From positions 1 to 11,814 of the forward strand of contig CAZMCH010000115.1 in assembly GCA_964564735.1 (NCBI GenBank): a stretch of 11,814 nt of DNA. The letters are read 5' to 3'. Every line of letters starts with the position of its first letter. Within the stretch, counting starts at the first letter, position 1. Source of the DNA: CAZMCH01 sp964564735. GTDB lineage: Bacteria; Poribacteria; DTPJ01. Of the stretch, positions 1 to 6,120 are shown in pieces. Under the pieces are notes generated by a model. That model had not been told where the DNA came from. It saw nothing but the letters and a program-made list of their open reading frames with translations, and did no database searches. Made by a program: the position numbers and the translations under genes.

Positions 1-96
1 GGATGTTTCTTCCCATTTTTCATCAGGTTTTGCATGATGATCTATGCTTTTTATTTGATTTCCATAATCATCTTTGATTATAATTGTAACAGCCAT
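1..96 (-). CDS. Unidentified protein, N-terminal 32 residues only (runs off left edge)
   Basis: An ATG on the minus strand at 96-94 opens a reading frame that stays open to the window edge, giving 32 residues beginning MAVTIIIKDDYGNQIKSID. I do not recognise the family. The visible part starts with a short beta-strand-like stretch and becomes charged and hydrophilic (HHAKPDEKWEE). There is no signal peptide, so the product is probably cytoplasmic. Support for a real gene comes from a good promoter on the same strand at 132-160 and a purine-rich AAGAAGAG stretch about 8 nt upstream of the ATG. It is divergent from the riboswitch-controlled hydrolase gene. Function cannot be inferred from so short a fragment. 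Confidence 0.5.
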   Translation of the reverse strand, partial: MAVTIIIKDDYGNQIKSIDHHAKPDEKWEETS

Positions 97-131
97 CTGT
101 TTACTCTTCTTCTTTAAATGTTTCTGAGGAT

Positions 132-160
132 ATTATAGCAGATGGTTTTTTATTGCCCAA
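132..160 (-). promoter_or_regulatory. Promoter for the leftward partial gene
   Basis: On the minus strand, TTGGGC (160-155) is followed after exactly 17 bp by a perfect TATAAT (137-132), preceded by TGC, which makes an extended -10 element. The start of transcription would fall near 125, giving a leader of about 30 nt before the ATG at 96. The -35 matches consensus only in its TTG, which the extended -10 would offset. Confidence 0.55.
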
Positions 161-193
161 TAATTTAGGACAGATACAAATTAAATTTTTTGC

Positions 194-222
194 TTGACAT
201 TGAAAATAAACTATGTTAATAT
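194..222 (+). promoter_or_regulatory. Consensus sigma-70-type promoter of the riboswitch leader
   Basis: A perfect TTGACA (194-199) is followed by a 17-bp spacer and TAATAT (217-222), five of six matches to TATAAT. Transcription would begin near 229, immediately before the first paired strand of the riboswitch aptamer. A strong housekeeping promoter of this kind suits a leader whose output is set by termination rather than initiation. Confidence 0.75.
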
Positions 223-228
223 AGTCAA

Positions 229-375
229 CACAAGCTGAACTTATCTGGCTCGCTTGGCAAGCACGAGCATAGAGAGACGGGGGATCCAGGTTCGGTTTAA
301 TAACCTAGGGGCGAATGACTGAATAAGACTAGGGTTACTCAACCCAAGCCCGACAGCTAACCTCGTAAGCTCATA
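229..375 (+). ncRNA. Cyclic di-AMP riboswitch (ydaO/yuaA leader)
   Basis: The leader has the conserved blocks of the ydaO/yuaA class, which binds c-di-AMP: GGGGGATCCAGG (279-290), GGGGCGAAT (308-316), and a highly characteristic 3' block CCCGACAGCTAACCTCG (349-365). Supporting stems are visible: GCTCG/CGAGC (248-252 with 264-268), with CTT/AAG stacked inside; AGGTT/AACCT (288-292 with 302-306); and GGGTT/AACCC (332-336 with 341-345). The closing P1 is probably AGCT/AGCT (233-236 with 368-371). Known members usually switch genes off when c-di-AMP is high, through a terminator. One follows here at 391-416, and the downstream gene is a wall hydrolase, a typical regulon member. Identification rests on recalled consensus, not a covariance-model run. 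Confidence 0.9.
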
Positions 376-390
376 CATTGAGAGTTGATG

Positions 391-416
391 CCAGAGGGCT
401 ATTCTCTGGTTTTTTT
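391..416 (+). terminator. Intrinsic terminator, expression platform of the riboswitch
   Basis: CCAGAG (391-396) pairs with CTCTGG (404-409) around a 7-nt loop, followed directly by seven T residues (410-416). It begins about 20 nt after the aptamer, as expected for a transcriptional off-switch. I could not identify a convincing antiterminator strand by eye. Confidence 0.75.
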
Positions 417-642
417 GTTGCCTGAGAATAGCGGAGTAGTTACAATTTATTTTTGATTTATATAAGCATATCATGTGTTTATGCGCAAAATAAATTCTAC
501 CACCAATTCTCTGGTTTTTTTATATCCTCGTAATGCCATCAAGCCAAGCATCAATATTATGTTGTCTTGATATAATATTTTTTATCAAAAAGGTTTGAAG
601 ATTTTATTGATGAAATCTTTATGATATTACTAGGAGGAAGTC
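417..642 (+). other. Long untranslated leader between riboswitch terminator and hydrolase gene
   Basis: These 226 nt hold no credible gene. They contain a second copy of a 16-nt block (506-521) identical to the 3' half of the riboswitch terminator (401-416), backed only by a weak ACCA/TGGT stem. An extended -10 (TGATATAAT, 568-576) lacks a good -35 and might be a riboswitch-independent promoter. Two AT-rich hairpins follow: TTGATA/TATCAA (567-572 with 583-588) and AAGATTT/AAATCTT (598-604 with 613-619), the latter ending 12 nt before the Shine-Dalgarno AGGAGG at 632-637. Confidence 0.4.
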
Positions 643-1872
643 ATGGCTCTTAGGGCTAAAAGATTTGTCTATATGACAGTCATTCTCGAGTTAAGCCTTG
701 TATTAGGGCTTAGTTTGTATTTTGTATCTCATCGTGATAGCAACAGCAATATGGAAATAGTAGAGCTATCTAATATCGATAATTGCCTGCCTTTAGAAAC
801 AGAATCCAGTCCTGAAATAGTATCAAATACTCAAGAAATCAAGTCAATCAAAAAAAATCAAACCTCTTCAGAATTTGTAAAATGCCCTGTATCTAGTAAT
901 ATTGGTGGACCTTATACAGTAGCTCCATCACTTAATATGAGCATTTATCATGCAAAAAAGGGCGATAATCTTTCATCAGTTGCCAAAGAAAATGGGTTAG
1001 ACTTCTTTACTATATTAAGCGTCAATGGGCTTGAATCATCAAATAAACTATCAATAGGTCAAAAACTTAGAATACCAAATCAGCGAGGAATTATTCATAA
1101 AATACAAAGTGGTGAATCCATTGAAGATATAGCCTTAAAGTATAACGTAAATATAAGAAAGATTATTAGAGTAAATCAAATCCTCGATCCAACAGAGATA
1201 AGAATTGGTATGGAATTATTTATACCAGATGCAACCATAACATTGGATTTTCAAGAAAGTCTACTAGAAAAAAGTGGAGTAGATTTTGGCGGTAAAAAGA
1301 AAAAGGAAAATGAAAGAATGATGGTTGTCAACAATCGAGTTCGTAGTAGAGGTAAAACAACCAAAAGCAGTGGTTCCAAAATTGGCAAAGAATTATTAGA
1401 GGTTGAATCTGGTGTTTCGTTTATTAATCCTACAAATACAAAGAAAGTTTCATCTAACTTTGGATATAGGCGTGACCCATTTACTCGTGGTCGTGCATAT
1501 CATTCAGGAGTTGACATAGATACAGATTATGGTGCAGATGTTCGCGCTTCAATGGGTGGAACTGTTACCTATGCTGGATGGATGGGCGGATATGGCAAAT
1601 TAGTCATTGTAACACATGAAAATGGTTATAGCACAAGATATGGTCATCTTTCACGTATAAATGTTAAAAAGGGAAGTGTTGTTAAACAAGGGCAACTTTT
1701 AGGCGCTGCTGGAAGCACTGGAAGAAGCACTGGCGCGCATGTCCATTTTGAAGTAAGAAAAAATGACAAAGCACTAAATCCCGCTAAAATTTTAAATTCA
1801 AAGACCAAAATTACAGATTTTGATGAATCTGATGAACTCGTAGAAGAACTTGATGCACCTGAAAAAGATTAA
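643..1872 (+). CDS. Membrane-anchored LysM-LysM-M23 peptidoglycan hydrolase
   Basis: This 409-residue protein is predicted to cut peptide cross-bridges or stem peptides of peptidoglycan on the outer side of the inner membrane. Residues 9-28 form an uncleaved signal anchor. Two LysM domains, which bind glycan strands, cover about 102-146 and 151-195, each ending in a typical I-G-x-x-L/F-x-I-P pattern. A basic, low-complexity linker (about 216-248) leads to an M23/LytM domain at about 269-383. Its zinc ligands are complete: H287 and D291 (HSGVD) and H368 in the HVH motif. The other conserved histidines, H335 (YGHLS) and H366, are also present, so it should be an active enzyme rather than an EnvC/NlpD-type activator. 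AGGAGG sits 5 nt before the ATG. It is alone in its unit, behind the c-di-AMP riboswitch, and ends at a strong terminator. Exact cleavage specificity cannot be read from sequence. Confidence 0.9.
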   Translation: MALRAKRFVYMTVILELSLVLGLSLYFVSHRDSNSNMEIVELSNIDNCLPLETESSPEIVSNTQEIKSIKKNQTSSEFVKCPVSSNIGGPYTVAPSLNMSIYHAKKGDNLSSVAKENGLDFFTILSVNGLESSNKLSIGQKLRIPNQRGIIHKIQSGESIEDIALKYNVNIRKIIRVNQILDPTEIRIGMELFIPDATITLDFQESLLEKSGVDFGGKKKKENERMMVVNNRVRSRGKTTKSSGSKIGKELLEVESGVSFINPTNTKKVSSNFGYRRDPFTRGRAYHSGVDIDTDYGADVRASMGGTVTYAGWMGGYGKLVIVTHENGYSTRYGHLSRINVKKGSVVKQGQLLGAAGSTGRSTGAHVHFEVRKNDKALNPAKILNSKTKITDFDESDELVEELDAPEKD

Positions 1873-1914
1873 AAATTATCATTTCTTTTTTACAAAATAA
1901 TTTTTTGGCTTATT

Positions 1915-1951
1915 AAACCTCTAATCCTTATGGATTAGAGGTTTCTTTTTT
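1915..1951 (+). terminator. Strong intrinsic terminator shared by convergent genes
   Basis: AAACCTCTAATCC (1915-1927) pairs perfectly with 1932-1944 over 13 bp around a 4-nt loop (TTAT), followed by a T-rich tract to 1950. The T-tract orientation favours termination of the rightward hydrolase transcript. On the minus strand the hairpin exists but lacks a good U-tract. The loop holds the TAA stop of the leftward msrAB gene. Confidence 0.85.
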
Positions 1952-2957
1952 GAAATCTAGAGATACTGAATTAATGCAATAACGCAATCCAGTTGGCTTG
2001 GGTCCATCATCAAAGACATGCCCAAGATGACCCCCACATTTCCCGCATAATACTTCTGTCCTNNNNNNNNNNCATAAAGTGACTATTATCGGGTTTCGTT
2101 ACAACGCTTTTGTCTGAAACTGGCTTCCAGAAACTAGGCCAACCAGAACCAGAATCATATTTTGTATCTGAATAGAATAACTCATTTCCGCAGGCAGAAC
2201 AAACATAAAATCCTTTTTCTTCGTTTTTGTAATATTTTCCGCTAAATGCCATTTCAGTGCCTTTTTTGCGCAAAATGTTGTATTGCTCAGGCGTTAGAAT
2301 CTGCTTCCACTCCTCATCTGTTTTAGTTATTTCAAACTTCAAATCTTCTTTTTTCATGCTTTTTTCCTCATTTGATATTGAACAACCATAAAGACCATGT
2401 TTCTCATAATAACGCTGATGATATTCTTCTGCCTTATAGAATTCTGATGCAGGCGTAATCTCGGTTACAATTTCCCTATCAAATCTTTCTTGAGCCTTAT
2501 TCTTTGATGCAATGGCTGAAATCCTTTGTTTTTCATTATTATAAAAAATAGCCGATCTATATTGTTCGCCTATATCTGGTCCCTGCCTATTCTTTGTTGT
2601 TGGGTTATGTATTTTCCAGAATACATCTAGTAATTGTTCATAAGAAACTAATGCAGGATCAAACTCCACAAGCACTGCTTCAGCATGACCAGTTCTTCCA
2701 CTGCATACATCTTTATATGTTGGGTTTTTTGTATATCCGCCAGTATAACCAACTGTTGCATTGGTAACACCATTTACTTTTCTGAAAGCAGATTCAATAC
2801 CCCAAAAACATCCTGCGGCAAATATTGCTTTTTCCACTTTTATTCCTCCATTTGCTTGTTTATTTTCATCTATAGGAATTATATTCTCTTGTTTACATGA
2901 ATATAGAGAAAGTAATGCAATGATTATCACTATTAGCATTAGTATCGTTTTAGACAT
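1928..2957 (-). CDS. msrAB: Lipoprotein bifunctional methionine sulfoxide reductase MsrA-MsrB (interrupted by assembly gap)
   Basis: The enzyme reduces both S- and R-methionine sulfoxide in oxidised proteins outside the cytoplasm. The start (ATG 2957) has AGGGTG upstream. A signal peptide ends in a lipobox-like LYSC, with the lipidated cysteine at C21. MsrA spans about 43-195, with catalytic C50 in GCFWG and the usual GYTGG and EYHQ segments. MsrB spans about 212 onward, with zinc CxxC at 253-256 and GSGWPSF. Ten Ns at 2063-2072 shift the reading frame and create a false stop at 2010. In the other frame the sequence after the gap continues as real MsrB: RTEV, the second CxxC (CGKC), HLGHVFDDGPKPTG and the catalytic Cys in RYCINS (codon 1976-1978). 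It stops at TAA 1928-1930. The whole protein would be about 340 residues. Family alignment suggests that only about one residue is really missing, so I regard the gene as intact. It converges on the hydrolase gene. Confidence 0.9.
2063..2072. other. Assembly gap of 10 Ns inside msrAB
   Basis: The run of ten ambiguous bases looks like a fixed-size placeholder. Ten is not a multiple of three, whereas both flanks are good MsrB coding sequence in frames that join only if the true gap is a multiple of three. The family spacing from the preceding FM to the following RTEV suggests about 3 nt. Confidence 0.9.
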
Positions 2958-3064
2958 TTTTGCACCCTATTTTTTGTGAGTTGTATTTTCAACAAAAGTA
3001 TTTTAATTTCATAAGAAATAACGCTTTATGATATAGTATATATTCCCTGAGTAAGTTTTTGGAA

Positions 3065-3093
3065 TAGACGAAATACACAAATTTTGCTAGAAT
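3065..3093 (+). promoter_or_regulatory. Candidate promoter of the quinoprotein-mttB operon
   Basis: TAGACG (3065-3070, four of six matches to TTGACA) is followed by a 17-bp spacer and TAGAAT (3088-3093, five of six). TGC directly upstream makes an extended -10. The start would be near 3100, giving a leader of about 48 nt. The rest of the 190-nt divergent spacer to msrAB is AT-rich; I found no convincing leftward promoter in it. Confidence 0.45.
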
Positions 3094-3147
3094 AATCTAT
3101 CAATTCAATCACTATAGTTTTACAGACAAAATACCTATGGAGTTGCT

Positions 3148-4401
3148 ATGAAATTTAACTTTATTTTTTGCATTATGATACTGATTTTATGTGTTGCTCA
3201 ATCTAGTTTTACAGATGAATGTTATTACCCACAATTTCATGGAGAATACAGGGATAATATTTCACTAGATAAAGATTTGTTGAAACAATGGTCTGATGGA
3301 GTCCCAAAACTGCTTTGGAAAACTTCGGGAATTGGGCATGGTTTTTCCACTGTATCAATAGTTGATGGGATGATCTATACTGCTGGCGTTATAGATGATC
3401 ATACTTATATTTCCGCTTTTGATATGTTTGGAAACATACTTTGGCAGACAAAAAGCGGGAAAGTTTTTTCTGGTGCATACCCCGGTTCGAGAGGAACACC
3501 AACCATTTATGACGGTAAATTATATCATCTTAATTGCAATGGTCATATTATATGTTTGGAAGCCAAGACAGGCAAAGAAATTTGGTCGCTGAATATTATG
3601 GAAAAATTCAATGGACGCCTAACTGAATGGGGTTTAGCAGAATCATTGCTCGTTGATGGGGATAATATAATTTGCTGTGTGGGTGGAGAAGAAATCAGTA
3701 TTGTTGCAATTAGCAGACATAATGGCGAAACTGTATGGACATGCAGAGGCATTGGTGATAAGCCCGGTTATGTCTCGCCAATACTCATTGATTATAATGG
3801 CTTAAGACAATTTGTTACGATGATGTCCGCTTCTGCAATCGGTGTTAATGCTGATACAGGCGAACTATTATGGAGATATGATCATCCAATCCCCTATGGC
3901 TCAAACATCAGCACTCCGATTTACCATGATGGACATATAGTCATTTTTGGAACTTTTGCTTTTGGGGCAACCAAATTTAGATTAGAAGTTGATGGTAATA
4001 AATGCACTATTGAAAAAATATGGCATACAGAGGAACTCGATAACGAACATGGCGGAGTAGTTCTTGTCGATGGTTATTTATATGGACATGCAGACGGTAA
4101 TCATAAATGGCGACACTGGGCATGTTTGGAATATGAGACAGGTAGGACGATGTATGCAGTTGCTGGTTTATCTGGTGCAACAGGAACATTGACATACGCA
4201 GATGGTATGCTTTATTTGTTAGGTGAAAATGGAGATGTTGCCCTTATGCCAGCAGACCCAAAGGGTTTTAACATCATCAGCCAATTTAAGCTACCAAAAG
4301 AAGATAAAGGACCTCTATGGGCGCATCCAGTTGTATGCGGAGGGCGCTTATATATCCGTCATGGTCAAACCCTATATACGTATGATGTTCGCAATGAATA
4401 G
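3148..4401 (+). CDS. Secreted PQQ-like (quinoprotein-type) beta-propeller protein
   Basis: This 417-residue protein begins with a signal peptide (hydrophobic core at about 4-18, Sec type; no lipobox). The mature part opens with YPQFHGEYRDNIS, which resembles the W-P-x-x-R-G-x-x-R-D start of the PQQ-like propeller proteins abundant in Planctomycetes and Poribacteria. Repeats with the pattern G-x-[IL]-x-[AC]-L/V-x-x-x-T-G-x-x-x-W recur, for example at about 122-147, 182-198, 231-243 and 320-336. This predicts a propeller of the BamB/PQQ-like fold in the periplasm. It shows repeat architecture only. I see no heme-binding CxxCH and no clear dehydrogenase signature, so enzymatic use of PQQ is unproven and it may be a binding or scaffold protein. 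GGAG lies 5 nt before the ATG. It ends in TAG, 19 nt ahead of the methyltransferase gene, so the two are probably co-transcribed. Confidence 0.8.
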   Translation: MKFNFIFCIMILILCVAQSSFTDECYYPQFHGEYRDNISLDKDLLKQWSDGVPKLLWKTSGIGHGFSTVSIVDGMIYTAGVIDDHTYISAFDMFGNILWQTKSGKVFSGAYPGSRGTPTIYDGKLYHLNCNGHIICLEAKTGKEIWSLNIMEKFNGRLTEWGLAESLLVDGDNIICCVGGEEISIVAISRHNGETVWTCRGIGDKPGYVSPILIDYNGLRQFVTMMSASAIGVNADTGELLWRYDHPIPYGSNISTPIYHDGHIVIFGTFAFGATKFRLEVDGNKCTIEKIWHTEELDNEHGGVVLVDGYLYGHADGNHKWRHWACLEYETGRTMYAVAGLSGATGTLTYADGMLYLLGENGDVALMPADPKGFNIISQFKLPKEDKGPLWAHPVVCGGRLYIRHGQTLYTYDVRNE

Positions 4402-4420
4402 ATATGAAAGGGGCAATTAT

Positions 4421-5845
4421 ATGGAATTTCGAGTTCTTAACGATAAACAAATAAAGCAAATACATGGTGCATCGATAAAAATTCTTGAGACTATCGGGAT
4501 ACAAATTTCTCACAATGAAGTCTTGCAAAGATTCAAAAATGCAGGCGCAGAAGTCGACGAATCAAAAGAAAGAGTGAAAATTCCTGAAAGATTGGTCATG
4601 GACTCAATAGAGAAGGCAGGAAAAACATTCACTATATATGGTCGTGATCGTAACAAGCAAGCAAAGTTTGGATTTGGAACAAGGAATTATAATTCCATTG
4701 CAGGCGAGGCTCATTGGGTTGACGATACCTGTATGAATAGGCGTCCTGCTTCGCTTGATGATGTTGCGATTGCTGGTCGTATCGGTGATGCACTTGAAAA
4801 TATTAATATAGTCGGTGCGATGTCTGATCCTAAGGAACTGCCAATAGGCTATCGATGTATAGAAGTCGCAGTGCAATTACTCAGAAACACAACTAAACCT
4901 ATAACGTTCTGGTTTTATGATAGAAAATCCGCAAAATATATCATGGAGGTCTATTCTGCTGTTTCAGGTAGCGAGGAAGAAGCCAAAAAATATCCCTACG
5001 GTTATCCGTTTCTTGAGCCGATAAGCCCTTTGAAATTTCCTTTTCATGGCATTGATCTGCTATTTGAGACATGCAAATTTCCCTTACCAGTTCCAATAGG
5101 TCCTATGGCTCAGGTAGGTGCAACAGCACCGGGGACGCTTGCTGGAACGCTTGCACAGGAAAATGCCGAAATACTTGCAGGGAATGTAATAGTCCAAATA
5201 ATCAAAGAAGGAACGCCTGTTTGCTATGGTGGCATACCTCATGCCTTTGATATGAGGACAACTCAACTTATATTCTCAGGTCCCGAACAGGCATTGATGG
5301 CAGTTGCTATGACACAAATGGGCAAGCATTATGGATTACCTGTTTATATAAATGTTGGTTTGACCGATAGCAAAATTGTTGACGCTCAAGCAGGTATAGA
5401 GGCAGGCATAACATTAATGCTAGGTGCGCTTTCTGGTGCAGATATTTTTGGGCATCTGGGCATAAGCGGTGTTGATCAGGCTTCATCTTTGGCTATGCTT
5501 GTTATGCAGGATGAGGTTATCGGTTATGTTGAACGCATAATGAGGGGCTTTGATGTAAATGATGATACACTTGCTATTGATGTTATTGCAGAAATCGCAG
5601 AAAAAGGCGGAACATTCCTATCACATGAGCATACAGTCAGCCACTTTCGCAATGAGTTATGGTTTCCAACATTGCTTGATAGGCAATTCTGGCAGGCTTG
5701 GAGAGATGATGCAAAAGATATGATGCAAAGGTGTATTGAAAAGAAAAATAGATTACTTCAAACTCATATACCAGAACCTTTGGCTAATGAGGTCGAAAAA
5801 GACGTAGAAAATGTCTTAAAACATGCGAGACATGAATTATCCTGA
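4421..5845 (+). CDS. MttB-family corrinoid-dependent methyltransferase, non-pyrrolysine type
   Basis: The 474-residue product matches the trimethylamine:corrinoid methyltransferase family (COG5598/MttB) in length and pattern. The N-terminal part has LETIGIQISHNEVLQRF and PERLVMDSI, and a central TIM-barrel-like region contains GPMAQVGATAPGTLAG (about 227-242) and GLTDSKIVDAQAGIE (about 313-327). Family members move a methyl group from a quaternary or tertiary amine to a cobalt corrinoid protein. True trimethylamine MttB carries an in-frame UAG read as pyrrolysine. Here there is no internal UAG and the gene ends in TGA, so this belongs with the MtgB-like branch, which acts on glycine betaine and related betaines. 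Substrate is not determinable. The start at 4421 is chosen because AAAGGGG lies 7 nt upstream; the frame is open back to 4223, but that part overlaps the preceding gene. No corrinoid protein or reactivase is in the window. Confidence 0.85.
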   Translation: MEFRVLNDKQIKQIHGASIKILETIGIQISHNEVLQRFKNAGAEVDESKERVKIPERLVMDSIEKAGKTFTIYGRDRNKQAKFGFGTRNYNSIAGEAHWVDDTCMNRRPASLDDVAIAGRIGDALENINIVGAMSDPKELPIGYRCIEVAVQLLRNTTKPITFWFYDRKSAKYIMEVYSAVSGSEEEAKKYPYGYPFLEPISPLKFPFHGIDLLFETCKFPLPVPIGPMAQVGATAPGTLAGTLAQENAEILAGNVIVQIIKEGTPVCYGGIPHAFDMRTTQLIFSGPEQALMAVAMTQMGKHYGLPVYINVGLTDSKIVDAQAGIEAGITLMLGALSGADIFGHLGISGVDQASSLAMLVMQDEVIGYVERIMRGFDVNDDTLAIDVIAEIAEKGGTFLSHEHTVSHFRNELWFPTLLDRQFWQAWRDDAKDMMQRCIEKKNRLLQTHIPEPLANEVEKDVENVLKHARHELS

Positions 5846-5861
5846 GTCACCCTCAGTTTTT
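5842..5861 (+). terminator. Weak intrinsic terminator after the methyltransferase gene
   Basis: CTGAG (5842-5846) pairs with CTCAG (5852-5856) around a 5-nt loop, followed by five T residues. The TGA stop of the methyltransferase gene (5843-5845) lies inside the 5' arm, so terminating ribosomes could interfere with folding. With only five base pairs the call is tentative. Confidence 0.45.
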
Positions 5862-6120
5862 ATATGACAAGATACTACTATGTTTTGAGATGTGAAGTTG
5901 ATGAACCTGAGGAACGGTTGATTATAACAACAATCAACACTGTCTTAACCATGTGTCCGTTTTTATGGGTGCAGTCTATTTTTTAGCCTTTGCTTCATCG
6001 GGCTTTACTGGTCATCCTGCCTGTGATAAAATTGATGTGCAAAAAATCTTTATCTATAGGTAATATTTTCATCATTTGTGGCATCTTATATTCGGGGATA
6101 TAAATATCAGGAGTGTCAGG
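5862..6120 (+). other. Intergenic region upstream of the ECF-Kelch gene
   Basis: There is no coding sequence here. It contains an inverted repeat GTTGATT/AATCAAC (5917-5923 with 5932-5938, 8-nt loop) that could be an operator or a small hairpin. It also holds the candidate promoter at 6004-6032 and a block at 6066-6083 that resembles one upstream of the paralogous sigma-factor gene (9011-9029). The Shine-Dalgarno AGGAG is at 6109-6113. Confidence 0.35.
6004..6032 (+). promoter_or_regulatory. Candidate promoter of the ECF-Kelch gene
   Basis: TTTACT (6004-6009) is separated by 17 bp from TAAAAT (6027-6032), which is preceded by TGA, an extended -10. Transcription would start near 6039, with a leader of about 80 nt. 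It looks like a housekeeping promoter. An ECF-type autoregulatory promoter elsewhere in the spacer cannot be excluded. Confidence 0.4.

Noticed and set aside
398..432. 9-bp inverted repeat GCTATTCTC/GAGAATAGC as an antiterminator of the riboswitch
   Set aside because: Its second arm is transcribed only after the terminator T-tract, so it could not form in time to prevent termination.
241..474. 77-codon open frame on the minus strand
   Set aside because: It is antisense to the conserved riboswitch and its terminator, and has no ribosome binding site or recognisable domain.
4399..4401. UAG of the propeller gene as a pyrrolysine codon
   Set aside because: Reading through reaches TGA two codons later, so the UAG is a plain stop. 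The methyltransferase itself has no internal UAG.
4223..4420. N-terminal extension of the methyltransferase (66 extra codons)
   Set aside because: This part lies wholly over the end of the propeller gene in another frame and lacks family similarity. The ATG at 4421 has a good ribosome binding site and gives the usual family length.
6076..6120. TTG start for the ECF-Kelch protein
   Set aside because: It adds 15 residues not shared with the paralog. ATG 6121 has AGGAG at ideal spacing and aligns with the paralog's start.
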